Shown in pieces: positions 41,582-50,780 of a stretch of 63,085 nt of DNA. Where the stretch lies: contig NZ_JABBYC010000023.1 in assembly GCF_016742955.1 (NCBI RefSeq), positions 1-63,085 on the forward strand, written 5' to 3'. Numbering within the stretch: the first letter of the stretch is position 1; every line of letters starts with the position of its first letter. The translations under genes and the position numbers were made by a program. The notes below the pieces were generated by a model. It was not told where the DNA came from. It did not search any database and worked only from the letters and a program-made list of their open reading frames with translations. Source of the stretch: Myceligenerans indicum (GTDB taxonomy: Bacteria > Actinomycetota > Actinomycetes > Actinomycetales > Cellulomonadaceae).

Positions 41582-43447
41582 ATGCGTGTGCCCAAGCTTG
41601 CCGCCGCCGCGGCGGGAGTCATGATCGGTACGACGGCGTTCGTGGCCCCCGCGGCCGCCGGCCCGGCCGGACCGGCGGGGCCCGGCCCGGCGATGTCGCC
41701 GGACGAAGCCCCCGTCACCCACGACGAGAACCCCCGGGTGCCCGAGGGCGCCGTGTGGACGCAGCACTACTTCCCGTCGACCGACGGGGTGGAACTGCAT
41801 GCCGACGTCCTCCGTCCCGCAGGCCTGCGGGAGGACGAACCCACGCCCGTGATCCTCGCGGTGGGCCCCTACTTCGCCCACGCCGGACAGGTGGGCGACG
41901 ACGGCTTCGACGTGGCCGGGCCCTCCGAGAGGTTCGACGACTTCCTCGACGGCGCCGACGTGTTCGCCGAGGGCTACACCTGGGTCATGGTCGACCTGCG
42001 AGGCTTCGGCGGCAGCACCGGCTGTCTCGACTGGGTCGGCCCCGGCGAGCAGGCGGACGTCGGTGCCGCGATCGAGTGGTCGGCAGCGCAGCCGTGGTCC
42101 AACGGCAAGGTCGGCATGTACGGCAAGTCGTACGACGCCGTGACCGGCCTGGTGGGCAACAACCTCCGCCTGCCCGAGCTGCGCGCCGTCGTCGCCCAGG
42201 AACCCGTCTGGGACATGTACAACTACCTCTACTCGAACGGCGTCCCGCGGCCGAACGCCCAGGGCACGCCCCAGGCGTACAACGGCATCGCCACCCTCGA
42301 CCCCATGAGCGACGACGACGCCCGCTACCGGGCCAACGCCCGCTACGAGGACTCGCACCCGGAATGCCTCGCGGACAACCTGGAGAACAACCAGGACCCG
42401 GACCCGGCATCGGACTACTGGGCCGCACGCGACCTCGCCGCCCTCGCCGCCGGCAGCGACACGCCGCTGTTCGTGACCCAGGGCTTCGTCGAGCCCAACA
42501 CGAAGCCCGAGGACATCCAGCAGTACCTCGACAACCACGGCGGGCCGCAACGCGGCTGGCTCGGGCAGTGGGACCACGTGCGCGGGAACGACACCGTGAG
42601 CGACGGCCGCCTGGCCATGGGCCGTGAAGGCTGGTTCGACGAGGTCATGCGCTTCTACGACGAGTACCTCAAGGACGTCGGACCGACCGTGCCGGACCCG
42701 GCCTACGCGATCGAGGACAGCACCGGCTCGTGGCGCACGCAGCCGTCGTGGCCCGTGTCCGACCGCACTGTCCGTGCCGCACTCCCGGACGGGGTCTTCG
42801 TGGACGACGGCGGATGGCGGGGCGGGTCGTCACCCACCGCCACGTCCTCGGCGGAGCGGGACCCGGCGCGTGACGTGGGGCGGTGGGACATGGAGAACGC
42901 CCCGCCCGCGATCGGGCTCACGTCGGCCGACGAGAACGCCGCCCGCCTGGGGGCGGAGCGTGGGCCGGGCCGGGGCGGGAAGACCCGGCCCGCGTCGGCG
43001 TACGTCGTGTGGTCGTCGCCGGTGGACGGCCCGACCCGCGTCACGGGAACCCCGTCGGTCGGCCTGACGGCATCGGCTCCGGGCAACGTGATGGTCAGGC
43101 TGTTCGACGTCGCGCCCAGCGGCGATGCGGTGATGTTCGACGAGAACGTCGCGCTGCTGGACGGGCCGGGCCGGGTCTCCTTCGACCTGAAGTCGACCGA
43201 CTGGACGCTCGGCGCGGGGCACAGCGTCGCCGTGCAGGTGGGATCGATCGTGGACGGCGGCTGGTGGGCAACCCCGTCGGGCGAGACGGTCACGGTCTCG
43301 GACGCGGTGCTGGAGCTGGAGCTGGCCGACCCGGCCGGCGACATCCCCACGGCCGGGGCGGCCTCGCCCTACCTGGAGACCTACCTGCGGGGCCACAGCA
43401 TCACGTTCGACGAGATCGGCGGGCCGGACTTCGACCTCGGTCTCTGA
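41582..43447 (+). CDS. Secreted CocE/NonD-type hydrolase (X-Pro dipeptidyl-peptidase, S15-like)
   Basis: A 621-residue exported serine hydrolase. The signal peptide ends near residue 26 (APAAAG). An alpha/beta-hydrolase domain with nucleophile Ser183 (MYGKSYDA) follows. The C-terminal jelly-roll domain of the X-Pro peptidase family covers about 400-615 (TRVTGTPSVGLTAS; VAVQVGSI). Substrates in the family are Pro-dipeptides, esters or acylated compounds, and the true substrate here is unknown. AGGAGGATCG precedes the ATG. The 219-bp upstream region includes an AT-rich patch (41502-41515) where a promoter may lie. Confidence 0.9.
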   Translation: MRVPKLAAAAAGVMIGTTAFVAPAAAGPAGPAGPGPAMSPDEAPVTHDENPRVPEGAVWTQHYFPSTDGVELHADVLRPAGLREDEPTPVILAVGPYFAHAGQVGDDGFDVAGPSERFDDFLDGADVFAEGYTWVMVDLRGFGGSTGCLDWVGPGEQADVGAAIEWSAAQPWSNGKVGMYGKSYDAVTGLVGNNLRLPELRAVVAQEPVWDMYNYLYSNGVPRPNAQGTPQAYNGIATLDPMSDDDARYRANARYEDSHPECLADNLENNQDPDPASDYWAARDLAALAAGSDTPLFVTQGFVEPNTKPEDIQQYLDNHGGPQRGWLGQWDHVRGNDTVSDGRLAMGREGWFDEVMRFYDEYLKDVGPTVPDPAYAIEDSTGSWRTQPSWPVSDRTVRAALPDGVFVDDGGWRGGSSPTATSSAERDPARDVGRWDMENAPPAIGLTSADENAARLGAERGPGRGGKTRPASAYVVWSSPVDGPTRVTGTPSVGLTASAPGNVMVRLFDVAPSGDAVMFDENVALLDGPGRVSFDLKSTDWTLGAGHSVAVQVGSIVDGGWWATPSGETVTVSDAVLELELADPAGDIPTAGAASPYLETYLRGHSITFDEIGGPDFDLGL

Positions 43448-43465
43448 GCGGCGCCGGCCCGCGGG

Positions 43466-44083
43466 TCAGAAGTGCGGGCCGTCGTCGCCGTGCTTCAGGT
43501 TGCGGATCGGGCGGGTCACCACGTCGATGCGGTCCACGAGGCCTGCCGGGCCCGTGACCACGAGTGCGCGGTCCGCGGCCGGCGCGTAGATCGCCGCGAC
43601 GTCGCGCACCGTGACCGCCGTCCCGGCACACGTGTGCCCGTCGACCAGGAAGTCCACCGCCACGCTCGGCACCTCGTCGACCTCGGCGACGATGGCGCGC
43701 ATGGCCGTGCGGTAGTCCTGATAGGCCTCGGCGAAGTCGATCGGGTCCGGGGGCAGGTCGGCGGAGTCCGGGTCGATGTCCGCGTGCAGCGGTGCCGCGA
43801 GGGCGCCGCTGCACGCCGCTCGCACGATGTCGTCGACCTGGTCGTGCGGCGCGGCCACACGCAGTGTCTCCACCTCGAGGGCCTCGCCGGCCACGGAACG
43901 GTAGCCGCGGACGAAACGCTCCTCGGTGGGGTCGCCGGGGTCCGCCGCCCCGGTGATCTCCTCGTCGACCAGGTCCAGGCCCCAGGTGAGGGGATCATGG
44001 ACCTCGCCGACGACGCCGGAGAAGCGTGCGAAGCGCGCGACGATCTGTTCCCACTCGGGTGTGCGGCCGGTGTCCTCCGGCAT
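43466..44083 (-). CDS. Conserved hypothetical cytoplasmic protein
   Basis: A 205-residue acidic protein with no signal peptide, membrane helix or recognised motif. ATG 44083 has a strong AGGAGGA before it, so the in-frame extension to 44278 is not used. It is convergent with the CocE-like gene and divergent from clpC. The Asp/Glu-rich composition and even alpha/beta pattern suggest a small globular domain. Function is unknown. Confidence 0.75.
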   Translation of the reverse strand: MPEDTGRTPEWEQIVARFARFSGVVGEVHDPLTWGLDLVDEEITGAADPGDPTEERFVRGYRSVAGEALEVETLRVAAPHDQVDDIVRAACSGALAAPLHADIDPDSADLPPDPIDFAEAYQDYRTAMRAIVAEVDEVPSVAVDFLVDGHTCAGTAVTVRDVAAIYAPAADRALVVTGPAGLVDRIDVVTRPIRNLKHGDDGPHF

Positions 44084-44225
44084 GGTTCCTCCTGGGCTCG
44101 GCTTAGGTGCGAGCCTGCCGTGCCACGCGCGAACGGTCAACGATCTCTTGTGGTCGACACGCCGCCGGACGGGCGGACCACGGCGTGTCGACGTGGCTTG
44201 AGGGAGTCTTTGCCCCCTGGCGTCA

Positions 44226-44239
44226 CGCCCCTGGCGAAC
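44226..44239 (-). promoter_or_regulatory. Candidate ClgR box upstream of clpC
   Basis: On the minus strand the sequence reads GTTCGC, five bases, GCG, close to the ClgR operator that controls clp genes in Streptomyces and Corynebacterium. A TAGAGT hexamer at 44278-44283, about 40 bp downstream, may be the clpC -10. No good -35 is seen, as expected for an activated promoter. ClgR control is inferred. Confidence 0.45.
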
Positions 44240-44361
44240 ATGGGCACATGTGGGTCCGCCGTGTCGTTGTGAGCACATAGAGTCGACAGCAGTCAGGTTG
44301 TGTCGTCCGCCGGGTCCCCACCCAAGGGACGCGGCAACGCCGCCCGTGTGAGGAGCTGATC

Positions 44362-46920
44362 ATGTTCGAGAGATTTACGGATAGGGCCCGCCGGGTCGTT
44401 GTCCTCGCGCAGGAAGAGGCGAGGATGCTCAACCACAACTACATCGGGACCGAGCACATCCTCCTCGGCCTCATCCACGAGGGTGAGGGAGTGGCTGCCA
44501 AGGCGCTCGAGTCGCTCGGGATCTCCCTGGACGGCGTGCGGACGCAGGTCACCGAGATCATTGGTGAGGGCCAGCAGGCGCCGAGCGGGCACATCCCGTT
44601 CACGCCGCGCGCCAAGAAGGTGCTGGAGCTGTCCCTGCGCGAGGCGCTGCAGCTCGGCCACAACTACATCGGCACCGAGCACATCCTGCTCGGCCTCATC
44701 CGTGAGGGCGAAGGTGTGGCGGCCCAGGTGCTGACCAAGATGGGTGCCGACCTGAACAAGGTGCGCCAGCAGGTGATCCAGCTGCTGTCCGGTTACCAGG
44801 GCAAGGAGCCGGTCTCCGCCGGCGGCCCCACGGAGGGCCAGCCCGCGGGCTCGGCCGTCCTCGACCAGTTCGGGCGCAACCTCACCCAGGCCGGTCGCGA
44901 GGGCAAGCTGGACCCGGTCATCGGCCGCTCCCAGGAGATCGAGCGGGTCATGCAGGTGCTGTCCCGACGCACCAAGAACAACCCCGTGCTGATCGGTGAG
45001 CCCGGCGTCGGCAAGACGGCCGTCGTCGAGGGCCTCGCCCAGGACATCGTGCGCGGCGACGTGCCCGAGACGCTCAAGGACAAGCAGCTGTACACGCTGG
45101 ACCTGGGCGCGCTCGTGGCCGGATCGCGCTACCGCGGTGACTTCGAGGAGCGCCTGAAGAAGGTGCTCAAGGAGATCCGCACCCGTGGCGACATCATCCT
45201 GTTCATCGACGAGATCCACACCCTCGTCGGTGCGGGTGCGGCCGAGGGCGCGATCGACGCCGCGTCGATCCTCAAGCCCATGCTGGCGAGGGGCGAGCTC
45301 CAGACCATCGGTGCCACCACGCTCGACGAGTACCGCAAGTACGTCGAGAAGGACCCCGCGCTGGAGCGCCGCTTCCAGCCGATCCAGGTCGCCGAGCCGT
45401 CGCTGGAGCACGCGATCGAGATCCTCAAGGGCCTGCGGGACCGTTACGAGGCGCACCACCGCGTGTCCATCACGGACCAGGCGCTCGCCTCGGCCGCGAC
45501 GCTCGCGGACCGCTACATCAACGACCGCTTCCTGCCGGACAAGGCGATCGACCTGATCGACGAGGCCGGTGCCCGCCTGCGGATCCGCCGCATGACGGCG
45601 CCGCCGGAGCTCAAGCAGCTCGACGAGGAGATCGCCGACGCGCGCCGGGACAAGGAGTCCGCGATCGACGCGCAGGACTTCGAGAAGGCCGCAGGCCTGC
45701 GTGACAAGGAGAAGCAGCTCACCCAGGTCCGGGCCGAGAAGGAGAAGGCCTGGAAGTCGGGTGACCTCGACACGGTCGCGGAGGTCGACGAGGAGCTGAT
45801 CGCCGAGGTGCTGGCGATGTCCACGGGCATCCCGGTGGTGAAGCTCAACGAGGAGGAGTCCTCGCGTCTGCTCAAGATGGAGGAGGAGCTGCACAAGCGC
45901 GTCGTCGGTCAGGAGACCGCGATCAAGGCGCTGTCGCAGGCGATCCGCCGTACGCGGGCGGGCCTGAAGGACCCGAAGCGTCCTGGTGGCTCGTTCATCT
46001 TCGCCGGTCCCACCGGCGTCGGGAAGACCGAGCTGGCGAAGGCCCTGGCCGAGTTCCTGTTCGGGGACGAGGACGCGCTCATCCAGCTCGACATGTCGGA
46101 GTTCTCGGAGAAGCACACGGTCTCGCGGCTGTTCGGTTCCCCGCCGGGATACGTGGGCTACGACGAGGGTGGCCAGCTCACCGAGAAGGTGCGGCGCCGG
46201 CCGTTCTCCGTGGTCCTGTTCGACGAGGTGGAGAAGGCCCACGCGGACATCTTCAACTCGCTGCTGCAGGTGCTGGAGGACGGACGTCTCACCGACTCGC
46301 AGGGTCGTGTCGTGGACTTCAAGAACACCGTGATCATCATGACCACGAACCTCGGGACGAGGGACATCGCCAAGGGCGTGCAGACCGGCTTCAACGCCGG
46401 CGGCGACCTGGTGACCTCGTACGAGCGCATGAAGGCCAAGGTCAACGAGGAGCTCAAGCAGCACTTCCGGCCGGAGTTCCTCAACCGTGTCGACGACACG
46501 GTGGTGTTCCCGCAGCTCACCCAGGACGAGATCATCCAGATCGTCGACCTGGAGATCGCGAAGCTGGACAACCGCCTGCGCGACAAGGACATGGGCATCG
46601 AGCTCACCCCGGCCGCCAAGAAGCTGCTCGCCGAGAAGGGCTACGACCCGGTGCTCGGTGCGCGGCCGCTCAAGCGGGCGATCCAGCGGGAGATCGAGGA
46701 CACCCTGTCCGAGAAGATCCTGTTCGGCGAGCTCAAGTCGGGTCAGACCGTGCAGGTCGACGGCGAGGGAGAGGGCATCCTCGGCGAGTTCACGTTCAAG
46801 GGCGTGACCCGCGGGCGTCGTCGCAAGCCGGCCGAGGCGGAGACCCAGTCGGTCCCCGCGGGCGCCGGCCTGGCGCCGCGCGACCTCCCGCCGTCGGGCG
46901 AGATGATCGCGGGCGCGTGA
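44362..46920 (+). CDS. clpC: ATP-dependent Clp protease ATP-binding subunit ClpC
   Basis: An 852-residue AAA+ unfoldase feeding the ClpP protease. Two Clp N-repeats are near residues 1-75 and 80-145, each with [16 protein letters not shown] domain 1 has Walker A GEPGVGKT (Lys218) and Walker [10 protein letters not shown] coiled middle region contains a UVR-like motif near residue 425. AAA domain 2 has GPTGVGKTE (Lys555) and [11 protein letters not shown]. The C-terminal small domain ends with an unconserved tail. Start, length and motifs are standard. The leader of about 70 nt and a ClgR-like box suggest stress control. A very strong hairpin follows. Confidence 0.98.
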   Translation: MFERFTDRARRVVVLAQEEARMLNHNYIGTEHILLGLIHEGEGVAAKALESLGISLDGVRTQVTEIIGEGQQAPSGHIPFTPRAKKVLELSLREALQLGHNYIGTEHILLGLIREGEGVAAQVLTKMGADLNKVRQQVIQLLSGYQGKEPVSAGGPTEGQPAGSAVLDQFGRNLTQAGREGKLDPVIGRSQEIERVMQVLSRRTKNNPVLIGEPGVGKTAVVEGLAQDIVRGDVPETLKDKQLYTLDLGALVAGSRYRGDFEERLKKVLKEIRTRGDIILFIDEIHTLVGAGAAEGAIDAASILKPMLARGELQTIGATTLDEYRKYVEKDPALERRFQPIQVAEPSLEHAIEILKGLRDRYEAHHRVSITDQALASAATLADRYINDRFLPDKAIDLIDEAGARLRIRRMTAPPELKQLDEEIADARRDKESAIDAQDFEKAAGLRDKEKQLTQVRAEKEKAWKSGDLDTVAEVDEELIAEVLAMSTGIPVVKLNEEESSRLLKMEEELHKRVVGQETAIKALSQAIRRTRAGLKDPKRPGGSFIFAGPTGVGKTELAKALAEFLFGDEDALIQLDMSEFSEKHTVSRLFGSPPGYVGYDEGGQLTEKVRRRPFSVVLFDEVEKAHADIFNSLLQVLEDGRLTDSQGRVVDFKNTVIIMTTNLGTRDIAKGVQTGFNAGGDLVTSYERMKAKVNEELKQHFRPEFLNRVDDTVVFPQLTQDEIIQIVDLEIAKLDNRLRDKDMGIELTPAAKKLLAEKGYDPVLGARPLKRAIQREIEDTLSEKILFGELKSGQTVQVDGEGEGILGEFTFKGVTRGRRRKPAEAETQSVPAGAGLAPRDLPPSGEMIAGA

Positions 46921-46935
46921 CGCACTAGCCGACAC

Positions 46936-46987
46936 GGGACGGCCGAGAGGGCGCCGGGGACTTCCCCCGGCGCCCTCTCGCCGTCCC
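46936..46987 (+). terminator. Strong terminator after clpC
   Basis: The stem 46944-46959 with 46965-46980 is perfect (16 bp), with a 5-nt loop. Flanking bases 46936-46942 and 46981-46987 pair for seven more, with one bulged C. It lies 16 nt after the clpC stop. Confidence 0.85.
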
Positions 46988-47082
46988 ACCCGCCGCGCGA
47001 GGGCGGCGTCGACGGCACGCCATGTCGTCGGCCGCACGGCGTCCCCACGAGCAGACGGAGCCGGCCGAGGCGCCGCGACGGC

Positions 47083-47964
47083 TCAGGCCCGCGCCTTGGC
47101 CGGGAGGCCGATCTCCCAGAACTCGATCGTCTGGAGTACCCAGAACACGGCGAAGGCCAGGAGCAGCAAGGCCTCCACCAGGAAGACCGACTGGGCGGGG
47201 AGAGTCCCGTCCGTCGCCCGGACCCCGAAGTATCCCGCGAGCCCGACGACCAGGACCGTCAGCATCGTGACCGCGATGGCACGGTAGGCCCGGCGATATC
47301 CTGCCTGGCTCATTCCCCGGGTCCGTTCGTCCGGTCCGCTCGTCACCGACGTGTCCCGCCCGTTCACCCACGCGACGGCGATCAGGCACCCGAACAGCAG
47401 CGCGGCCGCGACATAGTGGGCCCAGCCCACGAAGGACACCGGCCACGCCAGGTGCCAGGCGGCGACTGCGACCCCGGCGAGCCAGGTCGCCCACAGGTCC
47501 CAGCCCTCGCTGCGCAGCAGGTCACGGCGTCGCGGCCAGGTCGCGAGCACGAGCACGGCAGTTCCGGCGATCAGGAGGGCTCCGACGTTGTTCGCCACGC
47601 GCTCCGAGACCTCCAGGCAGTACGGTTCTCCGGCGCAGGCGTCGGGTCTCAGGGGCGTCGGAACCACGGCCGTCAGGAACGCCAGCATCCCGGCGAAGTT
47701 CAGCAGGACGTCCTCGCCACCGCTGCGGCCCTTGATCGCGATCAGGCAGAGCCCGACCCCGACGAGCACACCGACGAAGATGCTCTGCACGGGCGTGTAG
47801 AAGTAGGTGCTGATCGCACTCAACCACCACTCCTGCCCGGGTGCGGCAGCCGCGTGGTCCGTCGAGATCTGCAACGCCAGCGCGGCGAAGAGCGCCAGCA
47901 CCATCGCCACGATTCCCACCCGCAGGTAGCGGTAGGTGAGGCTGACACCCTGCGTCTGCGCCAT
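47083..47964 (-). CDS. Polytopic membrane protein of unknown function
   Basis: About 293 residues with eight predicted membrane helices and short loops. No transporter or enzyme motif is recognised. A pair of Cys near residue 110 (DACAGEPYCLEV) lies in an external loop and may form a disulfide. The start is uncertain: ATG 47964 has GGAGGG only one base upstream, while ATG 47982 and ATG 48000 are in frame and lack a site. It is convergent with clpC. Low-copy neighbours give no clue to its role. Confidence 0.65.
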   Translation of the reverse strand: MAQTQGVSLTYRYLRVGIVAMVLALFAALALQISTDHAAAAPGQEWWLSAISTYFYTPVQSIFVGVLVGVGLCLIAIKGRSGGEDVLLNFAGMLAFLTAVVPTPLRPDACAGEPYCLEVSERVANNVGALLIAGTAVLVLATWPRRRDLLRSEGWDLWATWLAGVAVAAWHLAWPVSFVGWAHYVAAALLFGCLIAVAWVNGRDTSVTSGPDERTRGMSQAGYRRAYRAIAVTMLTVLVVGLAGYFGVRATDGTLPAQSVFLVEALLLLAFAVFWVLQTIEFWEIGLPAKARA

Positions 47965-48045
47965 CCCTCCACGATGGCACATGCCGTAAAGAACCGACAT
48001 CTTGCCGCGCCGCCAGGGTGGAAACCGCCGGTTGCGCGCCGAGGC

Positions 48046-48792
48046 TCAGTCGCTCGCGGGCACCGTGAACCGTGACTCGACGTCGCGCGCCATCGCCTGG
48101 TGGTTGCGCAGCACCGCGGCCGTCCAGAGCACCCCGACGGCGCCGAACACGACGTCCCCGGCCAGCATCAGGATCGCCGCCCCGAGCACCACCAGAGACA
48201 GCGCGCCGAGCGTCACCCGCCAGTTGGCGAAAAGGTAGTAGGCCGCGAGCCGCGCGACGTCCTGCATCCGGAAGCTGAAGAGTGCGGAGATGACCATCGC
48301 GTTCATCGTCCAGAGCGCCACGAGCACCCCGATCACGATCAGCAGCCCCAGGTACACCTCGGGCACGGCGGCGAGGATGCTCACGCCGTCGCCTGCCAGT
48401 GCGCCGCCGTCACCGACGACGCCGGCACCGAGCCCGCCGATCGCGACGAAGACCAGCCCGGGAAGCGCCATGCGCAACGCGTCCGCCCAGTTCAGCCGAT
48501 AGCCTCGGAAGAACGAACGAGCCGGGGTCAGCGCCTCGGCGTGTTGTCGGTCGCGGAGTGCGAACAGGCCCGCCGTGAACGCGGGCGCCAGCGGTGCCAG
48601 GCACAGTGCGAGGACCGGCGCGTTCCCCGGAGAACTCTCCAGGAAGCGGATCGGCAAGGCACTCGGCAATGCGGCCAGGATCATCAGCGCACCCGTCACG
48701 AGATACCAGTAGACGGCATTCGTCACGCGTGTGAGCGGCCCTGCCCCGAATCTCTCGCCCGGTGCCGACCGCTGGTCCCCTTCCCTGCTCAT
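48046..48792 (-). CDS. YesL/DUF624-family membrane protein
   Basis: A 248-residue membrane protein with about six helices. The N-terminal pattern (LTRVTNAVYWYLVTGALMIL) and the central FFRGYRLNW plus a later SALFSFRMQ match the DUF624 (YesL) family. In Bacillus, yesL-type genes sit beside LplABC-type sugar ABC operons, and such an operon lies just upstream here. The function is unknown, perhaps assisting transport. ATG 48792 has AGGGGG before it; the extension to 48897 is not supported. The 142 bp before it may carry its own promoter. Confidence 0.8.
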   Translation of the reverse strand: MSREGDQRSAPGERFGAGPLTRVTNAVYWYLVTGALMILAALPSALPIRFLESSPGNAPVLALCLAPLAPAFTAGLFALRDRQHAEALTPARSFFRGYRLNWADALRMALPGLVFVAIGGLGAGVVGDGGALAGDGVSILAAVPEVYLGLLIVIGVLVALWTMNAMVISALFSFRMQDVARLAAYYLFANWRVTLGALSLVVLGAAILMLAGDVVFGAVGVLWTAAVLRNHQAMARDVESRFTVPASD

Positions 48793-48934
48793 GTCCCCCT
48801 GATCCCGCCTTCTGAGTCGCAACGTTCGTGCACGATAGCCCGATATGCTGACGAGGGACTGGGCGAATAGTGGCACGTTATCGAGATGGAACCGCACGTG
48901 ATCGAACTGTCATCAACGCGCCCCCGCACCACTG

Positions 48935-50626
48935 TCACCGGTATCGGTAGAGCCGGACCCGTTGTACCGTCATGCGGCCCGGCTCCAGGCGGACGTGGCG
49001 GCCCTGGTGGGTCTGGTCACCGTTGAGCCACCGCAGGTGATGCCACTCGCCGTCGTCGAAATGGCCCTCCTCGCAGGACAGGATGCCGACCGTCTCCGCC
49101 GGCTCGTGGGAGGCGAACGTGACGGTCACGCCGATGCCACCGAGAACGAGCTCGTCCGGTCCGGTGCGGACGACGATCGCGCCGGCAGGCAGCGTCGTGG
49201 TGTCGCGGGCGCGGTCGCCGGACTCGTTGATGACGCCGTCGGCGAGGCTCGCGGACTCGACCCGCTCGTAGGTCGCCTCGACCAGGACGTCCTCGAGCCG
49301 GTGGCGGTGCGGGGCACGCTGCTCCGGGCCGGGCTGCAGCAGGCCGAGCGTCGTGCCACGGCCCGCGTGCGCGGTGAGCAGTGGCGTGAGCTGCCGGACC
49401 ACGTCGAACGCACCGCCCAGCAGCCGCGCGGGCAGCTCCTCCATCGTCTCGACGCCGAACACGCAGAAGCCGATCGCCTCGTGCGCGCCGAAGGCGTACA
49501 GCGCGTTGGCGGCAGCATCGACGGAGCGCAGAGCCTCAGGGACGAACAGCGGGTTCCCGCCGCGGGTGTACCGCTCGGCCCATCCGGCGAAGTCGGGAAA
49601 GTAGATGTCGGGCGCGAGGAAGTCCAGCGACGGCGCCCCGGCCCGCCACACGTCGATCAGGTGCGGCAGGGGCCCGCCGCTCGGGTACTGCCCGGGTGTG
49701 TGCGAGGCCCGGATCAGCGCGGCGTTGGTGTACATCGGCAGGTCGAGCTCCGCCTTCCCGGCCGCCGTGACGGCTTCGACGTACCGCGCGAGGTGCCACG
49801 CCGTGAACAGCTCGTCGGTCCCGTCGCCGGCGCCGAACACCTCGGCCCAGGTCTCCGTGACCGATGCCGCTGCGGCATCGTCCCGCACCCCCGTGCCGGT
49901 GTCGTCCACCGTCCCGGTGTCGCGCCGGCGGACGACGTCGGCCCACTGCTCCCGCAGCCCCGGAGCCAGTGTCGCGAGGTGTTCGTCGAGGTAGGCGACC
50001 AGCCCGCCGGGCAACGGTTCCGCGAACGCCGCCTCCGCCGCGGCGCAGCGGTCCCGTGCCTCGGGGATCATCCCGACCTCGTTCTCGACCTGCACCATGA
50101 CGACGGTGTGCTGCCGGTCGACGTCGGCGAGGTGCGCCATGAGAGCCGCGAACGCGCGCGCGTCCGCGTCCCGGTTCGCCGGGGCGAACGGTGTGAGGAT
50201 CTCCAACGCCCGTCCGTGGGCGTCCCGGGCGCGCGGGAACCGCGCGGTGTCCGTCTTCACCCAGCCCGGTACGTAGCTCGACATGCTGTTCTTCCAGCTG
50301 CCGAACCACAGCAGCACCAGCCGCATCCCGTGGGAGCGGGCGTCGTCGAGCAGCTCGTCCACGCTCCACCAGTCGAAGGCGCCCTCGGCCGGCTCCACGA
50401 GCTCCCAGGACACCGGAGCCACGACCGTGTTCAGCGCCATGTCCTGGAACGTCGTCCAGTGGTCGCCGAGAAAGGCGTGCTCGAAGCTGGAGTTGCCGAG
50501 TTCGCCCCCGCGGACGGGGAACGGCTCGCCGTCGACGACGAGCTGCGTCGCCGTTCCTGTCCTCCGGAGCCGGGGACGATCGTGCGCGGTGGCCCCGTCC
50601 GGCGCCGTGCGCTCCTGCGTGCTCAT
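48935..50626 (-). CDS. Glycoside hydrolase family 35 beta-galactosidase (DUF5597 type)
   Basis: A 563-residue cytoplasmic enzyme with no signal peptide. The barrel starts at GGELGNSSFEH and carries the acid/base Glu183 (VQVENEVGM) and nucleophile Glu364 (LFVPEALRS). The last 130 residues form a beta domain. Overall it resembles the GH35 branch that includes the xyloglucan beta-galactosidase Bgl35A of Cellvibrio. It would remove terminal galactose from imported oligosaccharides. AGGAGG is placed 8 nt before the ATG. It follows the GH39 gene by 154 bp on the same strand. Confidence 0.85.
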   Translation of the reverse strand: MSTQERTAPDGATAHDRPRLRRTGTATQLVVDGEPFPVRGGELGNSSFEHAFLGDHWTTFQDMALNTVVAPVSWELVEPAEGAFDWWSVDELLDDARSHGMRLVLLWFGSWKNSMSSYVPGWVKTDTARFPRARDAHGRALEILTPFAPANRDADARAFAALMAHLADVDRQHTVVMVQVENEVGMIPEARDRCAAAEAAFAEPLPGGLVAYLDEHLATLAPGLREQWADVVRRRDTGTVDDTGTGVRDDAAAASVTETWAEVFGAGDGTDELFTAWHLARYVEAVTAAGKAELDLPMYTNAALIRASHTPGQYPSGGPLPHLIDVWRAGAPSLDFLAPDIYFPDFAGWAERYTRGGNPLFVPEALRSVDAAANALYAFGAHEAIGFCVFGVETMEELPARLLGGAFDVVRQLTPLLTAHAGRGTTLGLLQPGPEQRAPHRHRLEDVLVEATYERVESASLADGVINESGDRARDTTTLPAGAIVVRTGPDELVLGGIGVTVTFASHEPAETVGILSCEEGHFDDGEWHHLRWLNGDQTHQGRHVRLEPGRMTVQRVRLYRYR

Positions 50627-50780
50627 CCGAAATGCCTCCTGGTCGTGGTGGTCCCGTCCGCGTTGCCGGGTGCGGTAGGCGTCGCTGCCGCCGGTGCGAC
50701 CCGCCCCGCCCGTCGGCCGCACCGGCCGGGCGTCCTCGGCGGGACCTCGAGAACTGGTGGGAGCCTCTGGAGCCGCGCGA

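Noticed and set aside
44191..44206. CTTGAG half-site as an HspR (HAIR) operator before clpC
   Set aside because: Only one half is present; the inverted partner is missing.
44293..47037. Minus-strand open frame of 914 codons opposite clpC
   Set aside because: Antisense of the highly conserved clpC; no ribosome binding site or motifs.
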